Assembly (NCBI RefSeq): GCF_016820245.1
Contig: NZ_JAFCAR010000003.1
Location: 701,001-765,000, forward strand
Reading direction: 5' to 3'
DNA from: Jannaschia sp. Os4
GTDB taxonomy: Bacteria; Pseudomonadota; Alphaproteobacteria; Rhodobacterales; Rhodobacteraceae
DNA length: 64,000 bases
The position numbers were made by a program, and so were the translations under genes. A model generated the notes under the pieces. That model searched no databases. It saw only the letters and a program-made list of their open reading frames with translations, and was not told the origin of the DNA. This document shows, in pieces, positions 16,518 to 25,546 of this stretch; the first letter of the stretch is position 1; each line of letters opens with the position of its first letter.

Positions 16518-17081
16518 TCAGTTCCGGCCGCGGCGGCCGTCCTGGAGCGTCAGCGCGTCGTCGCCGTCGCGGTCCAGCCGCTCGACCACCCGCCCGAACC
16601 GGTCGTCCAGTTCGTCCTGCGTGACCGTGCCCGACCCGTCCGCGTCGAGCCGCTGGAAGGCGTCGACCATGCGCGGGCGCATCTGCTCGAAGAACACGGG
16701 CGCGAACTCCTCCAGCGCCAGCGCGCCGTCGGCGTCCGTGTCCGCCTCCGCCACCTGCGCGGCCACGTAGGCGTCGATCTCCGCTTGGGTGACGCTGCCG
16801 TCGGCATCGGCGTCGACCGCCTCGAAGAGCTGCGCGCCGCCCGCCGGGCCGAAGGCGCCGAGCATCGCGCCGCGCCCGCCGCCCCGGCGGTGGCCGTGGT
16901 CGCCGCGCCCGCCGCGCCCGTCCCGGTCGCCGCGGAAGTCCGCCCGCATGGGCCGCTCCTCGGCGGATCGGGCCGCCTCCGGCGCCGGGCCGGGGGCCGG
17001 GGCGCCTTGGGCGTGGGCCAGCGCCCCGCCGCCCGTGGCGAGCAGCGCGGCGGCGATCATCGTCTTGCTGAGGGTGTTCAT
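16518..17081 (-). CDS. Secreted EF-hand protein with Arg/Gly/His-rich linker
   Basis: The product is 187 residues. A signal peptide (about 1-24) is followed by an Arg/Gly/Asp/His-rich low-complexity linker (about 44-75) and four EF-hand loops beginning near 90, 114, 146 and 170. The last loop ends in Asp rather than Glu. It is likely a periplasmic calcium-binding protein. ATG 17081 has AGGA directly upstream. It is divergent from the response regulator at 17285 across about 200 bp, which makes it a candidate target of that two-component system. It is a more distant relative of the two other EF-hand proteins in the window. Confidence 0.85.
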   Translation of the reverse strand: MNTLSKTMIAAALLATGGGALAHAQGAPAPGPAPEAARSAEERPMRADFRGDRDGRGGRGDHGHRRGGGRGAMLGAFGPAGGAQLFEAVDADADGSVTQAEIDAYVAAQVAEADTDADGALALEEFAPVFFEQMRPRMVDAFQRLDADGSGTVTQDELDDRFGRVVERLDRDGDDALTLQDGRRGRN

Positions 17082-17284
17082 TCCTGTCTCCGATCCTTGT
17101 CTGCGGCCGGCCTCGGTGCCGGCTCGGGGATGACGTGGGAGCGGGATGCGGCACCGGGAGCCGCCATGCGAGGACGGCCGTGTCGCCACCTGTCGCAGCG
17201 ATCCGCGCTGACACATCCTGCGACAAACGGGGCGCGCGGCGCCCCGCCCGAGGGGCTAGGAAGGCCCCGACGAGAGGAGCCGCG

Positions 17285-18025
17285 ATGACCGATGCCCCAC
17301 CCCGGACGCCCCCGCCCGAGACCGGGCCCCACCTGCTGCTGGTCGACGACGCGCGCGACATCCGCGAGCCGCTGGCGCGCTACCTGCGCGGCCACGGGAT
17401 GCGCGTGACGCTCGCCGCCGACGCGGCCCGCGCGCGCGCGGCGGCCGAGGCGGGCGCGATCGACCTCGCGCTGGTGGACGTGATGATGCCGGGCGAGGAC
17501 GGGCTGTCGCTGACGCGCTGGCTGGCGGGGCGTGGGGTGCCGGTGATCCTGCTGACCGCGATGGCCGAGGAGGCCGACCGCATCCTCGGGCTGGAACTCG
17601 GGGCCGACGACTACGTGGTCAAGCCGTTCAGCCCCCGCGAACTGCTGGCCCGCATCCGCGCCGTGCTGCGGCGCGCCCCGCCTCCGGCCCCGACCATCCC
17701 GGCCGGGCGGCGGCGCTTCGCGGGCTGGACCTATGACGGGGCCGCGCGCGAGGCCGCGCACGACGACGGGCGGCGCGCGGCGCTCACCTCCCACGAGGGC
17801 CGCCTGCTGGACGTCTTCCTCGCCCACCCGCGCGAGGTGCTGTCGCGCGCGCGCCTCCTGGACGTCACGCAGGGCCGCGAGGCCAAGCCCTACGACCGCG
17901 CCGTCGACAACGCCGTGGCCCGCCTGCGCCGCAAGCTGGAGGACGACCCCGCGCGGCCCCGGCTGCTGGTGACCGAATGGGGCGGCGGCTACGCGCTGGC
18001 CGCCGACGTGGAGGACGACGCATGA
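17285..18025 (+). CDS. OmpR/PhoB-family response regulator
   Basis: The product is 246 residues. The receiver domain has the acidic pair D21-D22, phospho-acceptor D65 in LVDVMMPG, and the switch Lys in Tyr-Val-Val-Lys-Pro-Phe. A C-terminal winged-helix DNA-binding domain follows (about 140-240), with Arg-Ala-Val-Asp-Asn-Ala-Val-Ala-Arg-Leu-Arg-type recognition helix content. ATG 17285 follows GAGAGGAG. Its stop overlaps the ATG of the histidine kinase gene (ATGA), so they form one operon. The sensed signal is unknown; the divergent EF-hand gene suggests envelope or divalent-cation stress as one possibility. Confidence 0.92.
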   Translation: MTDAPPRTPPPETGPHLLLVDDARDIREPLARYLRGHGMRVTLAADAARARAAAEAGAIDLALVDVMMPGEDGLSLTRWLAGRGVPVILLTAMAEEADRILGLELGADDYVVKPFSPRELLARIRAVLRRAPPPAPTIPAGRRRFAGWTYDGAAREAAHDDGRRAALTSHEGRLLDVFLAHPREVLSRARLLDVTQGREAKPYDRAVDNAVARLRRKLEDDPARPRLLVTEWGGGYALAADVEDDA

Positions 18026-19338
18026 GGCGGTGGCGCCCCGACCGGCTGGCGGCCCGCTTCGCCCTGCTGCTGACGGCGGCGCTGCTGGCGGCCAACCTCG
18101 CGGCGCTGGGGCTGCTGGCCTTGGAGCGCGACCGGCTGGAGGGCCGCGCGCGCGACGAGGCGGTGCTGGCCCGCCTGCTGGCCGTGGCCCCGCTCATGGA
18201 CGGCGCGGCGGACGCGACCCGCGCGCGGCTAGCGGAGGGGCTGTCGCGCCGCGGCCTGCGCGTGCGCATCGACGACCGCCCGGCCGTCGCCCCGGACGCG
18301 GGCGACCGGCGGACACGGCGCCTGCGCACGCGCGTCGAGGCGGCCCTCGAAGGGCGCGCCCTGCGCCTCGCCCCCGCGTCCGCCCGGGGCGGGCCGGCGG
18401 CGTCGCTCGCGCTGTCGGACCCGCCGGGCTGGCTCAACGCGACGTGGCGCGGCGGCCCGCCGCCGCGGCGCGGGGAGGCGTGGCCGGTGGTGCTGCTGCT
18501 CGCGCTCGGCCTCGCCGCCACGTTGGCGGTCGGCCTCGCGTTCGTCCGGCAGCTGACGCGGCCGCTCGGCGCGCTCGCCGCCGCCGCGCGCGCTGCGGGG
18601 CGGGGCGACCGCGCCGTCCGCGTGCCCGAGGACGGCGCGCGCGAACTGCGCGAGGCGGCGGCGGCCTTCAACGACATGCAGGCCCGCATCGCCCGCGCGG
18701 ACGCCGAGCGGATGCGCCTCGTCGCGGCCCTCGGCCACGACCTCCGCACCCCGATCACGTCCCTGCGCATCCGCGCCGAGATGCTGGAGGAGGCGGGCGG
18801 GGAGACCGGCGCGGAGGCCGCCGCGATGGGCGATACCCTGCGCGAGATGGAGGTGATGGCCGACGGCCTGCTGGCCTTCGCCCGCGGCGAGGGGGAGGCG
18901 GAGGCCCCCGAGCGGATCGACCTCGCGCCGTGGCTCGGACGGCTGGCCGCCGCGCGGGGCGCGGCGGTGGGCGACATGGCTGCCGTGGCGGCGCAGGCCC
19001 GCCCCGTCGCCCTCGGGCGTGCGGTGGGCAACCTCGTCGACAACGCCCTGCGCTACGCGGGCGGCGCGACGCTGCGGCTGGACCGCGAGGGGGCCGAGGC
19101 GGTGATCGCCGTCGAGGACGACGGCCCCGGTATCCCGCCCGAGCGCTTGGGCGAGATGACCGAGCCCTTCCGCCGCGGCGAGGCCTCGCGCGGGAGGGAC
19201 ACCGGCGGCGCGGGCCTCGGCCTCGCCATCGCCCGTGCCGTGGCGGAGGCCCATGGCGGCGCCCTGCGGCTGCGCAACCGCGCGGGCGGCGGGCTGGCGG
19301 CGGAGATCAGGCTGCCGGCCGAGGCGGACGGCGCCTAG
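18022..19338 (+). CDS. Sensor histidine kinase
   Basis: The product is 438 residues. TM1 (about 12-34) and TM2 (about 154-176) flank a periplasmic region of about 120 Arg-rich residues. A HAMP linker (177-230) leads to the H-box Gly-His239-Asp-Leu-Arg-Thr-Pro. The ATPase domain has an N-box Gly-Asn-Leu-Val-Asp-Asn-Ala, a G1 Asp-Asp-Gly-Pro-Gly-Ile, and a G2 Gly-Ala-Gly-Leu-Gly-Leu. The architecture is EnvZ-like. It starts 4 nt inside the response regulator gene (ATGA overlap) and is its cognate kinase. Confidence 0.92.
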   Translation: MRRWRPDRLAARFALLLTAALLAANLAALGLLALERDRLEGRARDEAVLARLLAVAPLMDGAADATRARLAEGLSRRGLRVRIDDRPAVAPDAGDRRTRRLRTRVEAALEGRALRLAPASARGGPAASLALSDPPGWLNATWRGGPPPRRGEAWPVVLLLALGLAATLAVGLAFVRQLTRPLGALAAAARAAGRGDRAVRVPEDGARELREAAAAFNDMQARIARADAERMRLVAALGHDLRTPITSLRIRAEMLEEAGGETGAEAAAMGDTLREMEVMADGLLAFARGEGEAEAPERIDLAPWLGRLAAARGAAVGDMAAVAAQARPVALGRAVGNLVDNALRYAGGATLRLDREGAEAVIAVEDDGPGIPPERLGEMTEPFRRGEASRGRDTGGAGLGLAIARAVAEAHGGALRLRNRAGGGLAAEIRLPAEADGA

Positions 19339-19438
19339 GGCGGCACGATCCCGTCCCGCAGCGGCGTGGAGCGGCCGAGGAGGGGCGCGCGGCGGCACCC
19401 GTCATGCGCGCGTCGCGTCCGTGCCCTAGGCTCCCCTG

Positions 19439-20647
19439 ATGGCGGGCGCGACGGAACAGCACGACGGCCCGGAGGCACGGGGGCGCGCCGGCGCTTGGAA
19501 CGCGCCCCCCGTGGCCGGACCGGATGGAGGAGGCGCGTCGCGGCGGCCCGCCGACCTCTCGCCCGCCCTGTCCTTATGGCTCGACGTCCTGCGCGTGCTC
19601 GCCGCCCTCGTCGTGGTGCTGGGACATGCGGGGAACAGGCGCTTCACGGACGGCGCCCTCTTCTGGGTCCGGGACTGGACGCTCGCCCCCGACGCGGTGA
19701 TCGCCTTCTTCGTGGTCTCGGGGCTCGTCGTCGGGCGGGCGGCGGCGCGCGACGGCACGGGGCGAACGTATGCCTTCAACCGCCTCACGCGCCTCCTCGG
19801 CGTCGTGGGGCCGGCGCTGGTCCTCACGCTCGCGCTGGACGCCGCGGGCCGCGCGATCGATCCGGGGGCGTACCGGCCCGCGCATTTCGGCGACCTCGGC
19901 CCGGGTGAGCTCCTCGCCCGCGGCCTGACCTTCTCGCAGCAGTGGCGCGGGGTGGGGCCGCCGGTGCAGCTCGGCTCGAACGCGCCCCTGTGGTCGCTGA
20001 GCTTCGAGGCGGCCTACTATCTCCTCCTCGGCATCGCGCTCTTCGTCCGGGGGTGGCGGGTGCGGACGGCGCTCCTCGCGGCGCTCGGATGGCTTTTCGG
20101 CCTCTCGATCCTGCTCCTGCTCCCGACATGGCTGGCGGGGCTCGGCGTCTGGCACCTCATCCGCGCCGGGCGGATCCCGGCGCGGCGCGCCACGGCCATC
20201 CTCCTCGCCGTCCTCCCCGTCGCGGCCCTCGTCGCGGCCAAGCTGGCCCATCTCGACGAGGCGCTCCTGCAGGCCACCCCGCACTGGCTCGGCCCCGTCC
20301 GGCACCGGCAGGCCTTCGACTTCGCCCAGGAGGCCGCATGGAACGCCCTGCTGGCCGCAGGGCTCGCGCTGCACCTCGTCGGCATGGCCCGCGTCGCGCC
20401 GCGCCTCGGCACCGCCGCCGCCCGCGCCGTGCGCTGGTGGGCGGGGGCGAGCTTCTCGATCTACGTCGTCCACTACCCGGTGATGCACCTGATGGACGCG
20501 GTCCTGCCCGAGGACGTGCCGGCGAAGGCCGTCCTCTTCGTCGCGCTCCCCATTGCGGCGGGGCTGGCCTTCGCGCAGGTCTTCGAGCGGACGCTGCCCG
20601 GGATGCGGCGGGCGGTGGGACGGGCGATGCGGCACGGGGGGCGGTGA
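19439..20647 (+). CDS. Acyltransferase family 3 membrane protein
   Basis: The product is 402 residues with roughly ten membrane helices. It opens with the acyltransferase-3 signature Leu-Asp-x-Leu-Arg (49-52) and a conserved His (about 63) at the end of the first helix. A later Ser-Phe-Glu and Ser-Ile-Tyr-Val-Val-His motif fit the same family. These inner-membrane enzymes transfer acyl groups to cell-surface or exported sugars. The first 45 residues are soluble and Pro/Gly-rich. The gene stands alone, 100 bp after the kinase gene. Acceptor substrate unknown. Confidence 0.85.
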   Translation: MAGATEQHDGPEARGRAGAWNAPPVAGPDGGGASRRPADLSPALSLWLDVLRVLAALVVVLGHAGNRRFTDGALFWVRDWTLAPDAVIAFFVVSGLVVGRAAARDGTGRTYAFNRLTRLLGVVGPALVLTLALDAAGRAIDPGAYRPAHFGDLGPGELLARGLTFSQQWRGVGPPVQLGSNAPLWSLSFEAAYYLLLGIALFVRGWRVRTALLAALGWLFGLSILLLLPTWLAGLGVWHLIRAGRIPARRATAILLAVLPVAALVAAKLAHLDEALLQATPHWLGPVRHRQAFDFAQEAAWNALLAAGLALHLVGMARVAPRLGTAAARAVRWWAGASFSIYVVHYPVMHLMDAVLPEDVPAKAVLFVALPIAAGLAFAQVFERTLPGMRRAVGRAMRHGGR

Positions 20648-20928
20648 CGCCGCGCGGCGCGGCGGTCCGCTTCGCATGGCGCCGTTCGCATCGGCCGGCG
20701 CACGCGCGCGCCCCGCCGAGCCGGACCGCGTCGCATCCCCGAGGGAAGCAACGGTTCGTCCGACCCTGGCCGGCTCGGCCCGGACGCGGGCGCTGGGCTG
20801 TTCCGTCCATGCTGAAACGGCTGGCAGGTCGCTGCAGGGCCGGGCAGGCCGCGGGACCATCGCGCCTTGGGGCGCGGGCGGCGCGCCGCAGGCTTGTCCC
20901 CGCGCGCGCCCGATGATCCCCCGAGCGG

Positions 20929-21531
20929 ATGATGGACCGGCCGGATCCCTCCCGAGACCTCAGGATCGTCGTGGTCGAGCCCGACCGGGACCGCGCCCTG
21001 ATGATCGTCGACGCCCTGCGCGCGGCCGGATCCTACGAGGCGGTGGTCGTCGGCCAGACCTCCGGCCTCGCGCGGCGCGTGGCCGAGGCGGCGCCGGACC
21101 TCGTCCTGATCGACCTCGCCAGTCCGTCGCGCGACGTGATCGAGGAGCTTGCCCTCGCCTCCTCGCCGATGGAGCGGCCCGTCGCGCTCTTCGTGGACGA
21201 GAGCGAGGAGGGCCTCGCCGCTGCGGCGATCGATGCGGGGTTGTCGGCCTACGTGGTGGCGGGGCTGACGGGCGAGCGCATCAAGCCGGTGCTGGACGCC
21301 GCCATCGCGCGCTTCGGGATGATCCAGCGGATGCGGGCCGAACTGGAGGCCACCCGCCGCGCCCTCGAGGAGCGCAAGGTGATCGACCGCGCCAAGGGTG
21401 TGCTGATGAAGGCGCGGGGCATACCGGAGGACGAGGCCTACGCCCTGCTGCGCCGCACCGCGATGAGCCAGAACAAGAGGCTCGCCGAGGTGGCGCAGGC
21501 GCTCGTGACGGCGGCGGACCTCTTGGGATGA
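20929..21531 (+). CDS. nasT: Nitrate-responsive ANTAR antiterminator NasT
   Basis: The product is about 200 residues. An N-terminal receiver-like domain with D62 in Leu-Ile-Asp-Leu is joined by a coiled coil to a C-terminal ANTAR RNA-binding domain (about 143-197) containing Lys-Gly-x-Leu-Met and Ala-Tyr-Ala-Leu-Leu-Arg-Arg. In NasTS systems NasT binds a two-hairpin leader RNA and prevents termination; without nitrate it is held by NasS. It overlaps nasS by 4 nt (ATGA) and lies upstream of the nitrate assimilation operon. Two adjacent ATGs (20929 and 20932) are possible starts. Confidence 0.9.
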   Translation: MMDRPDPSRDLRIVVVEPDRDRALMIVDALRAAGSYEAVVVGQTSGLARRVAEAAPDLVLIDLASPSRDVIEELALASSPMERPVALFVDESEEGLAAAAIDAGLSAYVVAGLTGERIKPVLDAAIARFGMIQRMRAELEATRRALEERKVIDRAKGVLMKARGIPEDEAYALLRRTAMSQNKRLAEVAQALVTAADLLG

Positions 21532-22691
21532 GGCGGCCGCTCCGGATCGCGCATCTCCCCCTCGTGGACGCCGCCCCCCTCGTCGTGGCTCGGGACCTCG
21601 GGCTGGCCGAGGCCGAGGGGCTCACGCTCGAACTCGTCGCCGCGCCGAGCTGGTCGGCCCTGCGCGACATGCTCGGCACGGGGCAGGCGGAGGCCGCGCA
21701 GATGCTCTCGCCGATGCCGGTGGCCATGGCGCTCGGCCTCGGCGGGGTGCCCGGCGCCGTCGAGGCGCTCCAGGTGCTGTCGGTCAACGGCGACGTGATC
21801 GGGGTGTCTCCGGCCCTCGCCGCCCGCATGGGGCCGGTCCGCTTCGGCGACGCGGGCGGGGCCGGCGCCGCGCTGCTGGCCGCGGCGCGGCGCGCGCCGG
21901 TGCGGATCGGTGTTCCGTTCCCCTTCTCCATGCATGCGGAGCTCGTTCACTACCTGCTGGAGAGATGCGGTCCTCCCGCGCCCGGCGAGATCGTCATCCG
22001 CACCGTCCCGCCGCCGCTCATGGCCGACGCGCTCGGGGCCGGCGAGGTCGACGCCTTCTGCGTGGGCGAGCCGTGGGGCTCGGACGCGGTGGAGCGCGGG
22101 GCGGGCGCGCTGATCCTGCCGGGACGCGCGATCTGGGCCTTCTCGCCGGAGAAGGTCCTCGCCGCGCGCACCGGCTGGGCCGAGGCGCAGCCCGCGCGGG
22201 CGAGCGCGCTCATGCGGGCGCTGCACCGCGCCGCCCGCTGGCTGTCGGCGCCGGCCAACCTGCCGCTGGCGGCCGAGATGATGGCGCGCGACGGCGCGCT
22301 CGGCCTGTCGGTGGAGATGGTCGAGCCCGCCCTCACGGGACGTCTGCGTGCGGGATCCTCGGGCGAGGCGCACGTCCCCGGCTTCCTCGAGTTCCACGCC
22401 GGGGCCGCCGCCTTCCCGTGGCGCAGCCAAGGGGCGTGGATCGCGGACCGGCTCGCGCGGCGGCACGGGCTGGACCGGAAGGCGGCGCAGGCGGCGGGGC
22501 GGCGGGTGTTCCGCTCGGACCTCTACCGCCGCCTCGTGGGCGACCTCGCCGCCGACATGCCCGGCGCGTCGAGCAAGGTGGAGGGCGCGCTCGCGGTGCC
22601 CACGGCCGTCGCCTCGCGCCGCGGAATGCTGACGCTGCGCCCGGACGCGTTCTTCGATGGCCGCGTCTTCGAGCCGTTGCCGGGAGAGTGA
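21528..22691 (+). CDS. nasS: Nitrate sensor NasS (NrtA-like, cytoplasmic)
   Basis: The product is 387 residues and homologous to the nitrate-binding protein NrtA encoded at 22964, but it has no signal peptide, as expected for the cytoplasmic sensor NasS. Shared positions include the Phe-Cys-Val-Gly-Glu-Pro-Trp segment, which NrtA has as Tyr-Cys-Val-Gly-Glu-Pro-Trp. NasS binds nitrate or nitrite and then releases NasT. ATG 21528 overlaps the nasT stop. The downstream 272-bp region is the probable RNA target. Confidence 0.9.
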   Translation: MRRPLRIAHLPLVDAAPLVVARDLGLAEAEGLTLELVAAPSWSALRDMLGTGQAEAAQMLSPMPVAMALGLGGVPGAVEALQVLSVNGDVIGVSPALAARMGPVRFGDAGGAGAALLAAARRAPVRIGVPFPFSMHAELVHYLLERCGPPAPGEIVIRTVPPPLMADALGAGEVDAFCVGEPWGSDAVERGAGALILPGRAIWAFSPEKVLAARTGWAEAQPARASALMRALHRAARWLSAPANLPLAAEMMARDGALGLSVEMVEPALTGRLRAGSSGEAHVPGFLEFHAGAAAFPWRSQGAWIADRLARRHGLDRKAAQAAGRRVFRSDLYRRLVGDLAADMPGASSKVEGALAVPTAVASRRGMLTLRPDAFFDGRVFEPLPGE

Positions 22692-22963
22692 CGCGAAATT
22701 GTGCATTTGCGGCGCGACCGATGCCGCAGCGCAGAAAGTCCGCCGCCCCCTGCTTGCGGCACAGCCACGGGGCGTGCCAGCGAAGGGCATCGCCGGGCGG
22801 GCAACGGAGCCAGCCGGGGCGTCCGGTCCCATGACGCGGGCCTCTCCAGAGCATGGCCGCTCGATGCTTCGCCTGTCCCGAAGGGACCGGGCCGGAGCCG
22901 TCGCGCGGCCTTTTCCGTCTTCCCCCGTCGCCAGTCCGAGGGGGGCCAAATCCGAGGACCGTC
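22692..22963 (+). promoter_or_regulatory. nas operon promoter/leader, probable NasT antitermination target
   Basis: A 272-bp gap precedes nrtA. It contains an inverted repeat TGCCGCA (22722-22728) / TGCGGCA (22755-22761) and a small hairpin GTCCC-GAA-GGGAC (22875-22887). A terminator-like stem lies at 22890-22910, followed by TTTT. The small hairpin and the terminator stem share bases around 22889-22891, as alternative structures would. The link to NasT rests on gene order and known NasTS biology; I did not confirm the A1/G4 hexaloops of the ANTAR target motif. Confidence 0.55.
22890..22914 (+). terminator. Candidate leader attenuator upstream of nrtA
   Basis: GGCCG (22890-22894) pairs with CGGCC (22906-22910), and TTTT follows directly (22911-22914). 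It lies about 50 bp before the nrtA ATG. A 4-bp alternative stem (GCCG/CGGC) exists inside it. This is the only T-tract hairpin I saw near the operon. Confidence 0.45.
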
Positions 22964-24334
22964 ATGATCCGCCACGTCGCCGCCGGCCTGCTCTCGGCCA
23001 CCGCCATCGCCTCCCCCGCCTTCGCGCAGATGCTCGACCTCGAGGTCGACGAGCTGAAGCTGGGCTTCATCAAGCTCACCGACATGGCCCCGCTCGCGGT
23101 CGCCTACGAGCAGGGCTACTTCCTCGACGAGGGGCTGTTCGTGACCCTCGAAGCGCAGGCCAACTGGAAGGTGCTGCTCGACGGCGTCATCTCGGGCGAG
23201 CTGCAGGGCGCGCACATGCTCGCCGGCCAGCCCTTGGCCGCGACCATCGGCTACGGCACCGAGGCGCACATCGTCACGCCCTTCTCCATGGACCTCAACG
23301 GCAACGGCATCACCGTGTCGAACGAGGTCTGGGAGATGATGAAGCCGAACATCCCCGAGAACGCCGACGGCCTGCCGCAGCACCCCATCGGGGCCGAGTA
23401 CCTCGCCCCCGTGGTCGAGGAGTTCAACGACCGCGGCGAGCCGTTCAAGATGGGCATGGTCTTCCCCGTCTCCACCCACAACTACGAGCTGCGCTACTGG
23501 CTGGCCGCCGGGGGCCTGAACCCCGGCTTCTACGGCGACGGGGACGCCACGGGGCAGATCGGGGCGGACGTGCTGCTGTCGGTGACGCCGCCGCCGCAGA
23601 TGCCCGCGACGCTCGAGGCGGGGACGATCCACGGCTACTGCGTGGGCGAGCCGTGGAACCAGCAGGCGGTGTTCAAGGGCATCGGGGTGCCGGTCATCAC
23701 CGACTACGAAATCTGGAAGAACAACCCGGAGAAGGTGTTCGGGATGACCGCCGAATTCGTGGAGGAGAACCCGAACACCGCGCTGGCCGTGACCAAGGCG
23801 CTGATCCGGGCGGCGATCTGGCTGGACGAGAACGACAACGCGAATCGGATGGAGGCCGTCGAGATGCTGTCACGGCCGGAATACGTCGGCGCCGACGCCG
23901 AGGTGATCGCCAACTCGATGACGGGGACCTTCGAGTACGAGAAGGGCGACGTGCGGGACGTGCCCGACTTCAATGTCTTCTTCCGCTACAACGCGACCTA
24001 CCCGTTCTACTCGGACGCGGTCTGGTACCTGACGCAGATGCGCCGCTGGGGGCAGATCGCGGAGCCGAAGTCGGACGAGTGGTTCTTCGAGACCGCCGAG
24101 CGCGTCTATCGCCCCGACGTCTATCTCGAGGCGGCCCGGATGCTGGTCGACCAAGGCCTCGCGGACGAGGCGGATTTCCCTTGGGAGACTGACGGCTACA
24201 AGGCGCCGACGCCGGCCGAGGACATCATCGACGGGCTCGCCTACGACGGGCGGGCGCCCAACGCCTACCTCGAGAGCCTGACCATCGGCCTCAAGGGCGA
24301 GCAGGTTGTCGTGGGCGACCAGATCCAAGGCTGA
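22964..24334 (+). CDS. nrtA: Nitrate ABC transporter substrate-binding protein NrtA
   Basis: The product is 456 residues with a Sec signal peptide ending Ala-Phe-Ala-Gln (about 22). It matches the CmpA/NrtA family: Leu-Gly-Phe-Ile-Lys-Leu-Thr-Asp near the start, a Tyr-Cys-Val-Gly-Glu-Pro-Trp-Asn segment, and a long C-terminal extension. It binds nitrate (and nitrite) in the periplasm and delivers it to NrtB. ATG 22964 is preceded by GAGGA. It is the first gene of the structural operon, behind the NasT-type leader, and followed by a strong stem-loop. Confidence 0.93.
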   Translation: MIRHVAAGLLSATAIASPAFAQMLDLEVDELKLGFIKLTDMAPLAVAYEQGYFLDEGLFVTLEAQANWKVLLDGVISGELQGAHMLAGQPLAATIGYGTEAHIVTPFSMDLNGNGITVSNEVWEMMKPNIPENADGLPQHPIGAEYLAPVVEEFNDRGEPFKMGMVFPVSTHNYELRYWLAAGGLNPGFYGDGDATGQIGADVLLSVTPPPQMPATLEAGTIHGYCVGEPWNQQAVFKGIGVPVITDYEIWKNNPEKVFGMTAEFVEENPNTALAVTKALIRAAIWLDENDNANRMEAVEMLSRPEYVGADAEVIANSMTGTFEYEKGDVRDVPDFNVFFRYNATYPFYSDAVWYLTQMRRWGQIAEPKSDEWFFETAERVYRPDVYLEAARMLVDQGLADEADFPWETDGYKAPTPAEDIIDGLAYDGRAPNAYLESLTIGLKGEQVVVGDQIQG

Positions 24335-24345
24335 GGGACGCGGAG

Positions 24346-24369
24346 CGGCGGGGCGGTCAAGCCCCGCCG
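24346..24369 (+). promoter_or_regulatory. Perfect 9-bp stem-loop between nrtA and nrtB
   Basis: CGGCGGGGC / GCCCCGCCG with a 6-nt loop GGTCAA, 11 bp after the nrtA stop, with no T-run. Such loops after binding-protein genes commonly stabilise the upstream message or reduce read-through, giving more binding protein than permease. Confidence 0.6.
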
Positions 24370-24468
24370 GACCACCGTTCGCAGAGGGCGCCCCCCGTGC
24401 ACCCCCCGTACATACGCCCGTTCATACGCGCGGCCGCCGCCGCAGCGCAGCAATCCCGGAGAGAGACC

Positions 24469-25545
24469 ATGACCGCCGTCGATCCCGACCACCTCGAAGC
24501 CGAGCACCGCGAGGCGCGCCGCGCCCGGTGGTTCACCCGCATCAACCGCGCCGACGCATGGCTCACGGTGGCCGGCCTCGGCTGGCTGACGCCGATGCTG
24601 CGCGCCGCCGCGGGCGACGACCCTAAGGCGCAGGCGCGCGAGATCTGGCGCCTCGCCGGGGTGCCGCTCTTGGCGATCGTGGGCTTCCTCGTGGCGTGGG
24701 GGGTGCTTGCCCCGCAGGTGCAGACGTCGCTGGGCGCGGTGCCCGGCCCGGCGCAGGTCTGGGAGCAGGCGGTGAGCCTGCACGAGGACGCCGCGCGCAA
24801 GGCCGCGTCGGAGGCGCGGTTCCAAGAGCAGGTGGCCGCGCTCAACGAGCGGCGTGCGGCCAACGGCGAGGCCCCGGTCGAGCGGGCCTACACGGGCGCG
24901 CCCTCCTACTACGACCAGATCGGGACGAGCATCGGCACGGTCTTCTTCGGCTTCCTGATCGCCACGGTGATCGCGGTGCCCTTGGGCATCCTCGCGGGGC
25001 TGTCGCGGACGGCGAACGCGGCGCTCAACCCGCTGATCCAGATCTTCAAGCCAGTCTCGCCGCTGGCGTGGCTGCCGATCGTCACGATGGTCGTCTCGGC
25101 GGTCTACGTCACGAACGACGGCCTCTTCGCCAAGTCGTTCCTCGTCTCGGCGATCACGGTCACGCTCTGCTCGCTCTGGCCGACGCTGATCAACACGGCG
25201 CTCGGCGTGGCCCAGGTCGATCCCGACCTCGTGAACGTCTCCAAGGTGCTGAAGATGGGGACGTGGGCCAAGATCCGGAAGCTGATCCTGCCCTCGGCCC
25301 TGCCGCTGATCTTCACGGGGCTGCGGCTGTCCTTGGGCGTGGGCTGGATGGTGCTGATCGCTGCCGAGATGCTGGCGCAGAACCCGGGGCTGGGGAAGTT
25401 CGTCTGGCACGAGTTCCAGAACGGCTCCAGCCAGTCGCTGGCGCGGATCATGGTGGCCGTGCTGACCATCGGCATCATCGGCTTCCTGCTGGACCGCCTG
25501 ATGTTCGCGGCGCAGGCCGCCTTCACCTTCACGAAGGACCGCTGA
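24469..25545 (+). CDS. nrtB: Nitrate ABC transporter permease NrtB
   Basis: The product is 358 residues. A cytoplasmic N-terminus and first helix (about 63-82) are followed by a charged periplasmic stretch and the five-helix BPD transport domain. The EAA-like loop with ...Ile-Leu-Pro-Ser-Ala-Leu-Pro contacts the ATPase. It forms the membrane channel for nitrate. ATG 24469 is preceded by GGAGAGAG. It ends one base before the ATG of the tandem ATPase gene. Confidence 0.92.
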   Translation: MTAVDPDHLEAEHREARRARWFTRINRADAWLTVAGLGWLTPMLRAAAGDDPKAQAREIWRLAGVPLLAIVGFLVAWGVLAPQVQTSLGAVPGPAQVWEQAVSLHEDAARKAASEARFQEQVAALNERRAANGEAPVERAYTGAPSYYDQIGTSIGTVFFGFLIATVIAVPLGILAGLSRTANAALNPLIQIFKPVSPLAWLPIVTMVVSAVYVTNDGLFAKSFLVSAITVTLCSLWPTLINTALGVAQVDPDLVNVSKVLKMGTWAKIRKLILPSALPLIFTGLRLSLGVGWMVLIAAEMLAQNPGLGKFVWHEFQNGSSQSLARIMVAVLTIGIIGFLLDRLMFAAQAAFTFTKDR

Positions 25546-25546
25546 G

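Noticed and set aside
22523-23632. Minus-strand frame of 369 codons over the nas leader and nrtA start
   Set aside because: Antisense to nasS and nrtA; His/Val/Asp-rich shadow text without family features.
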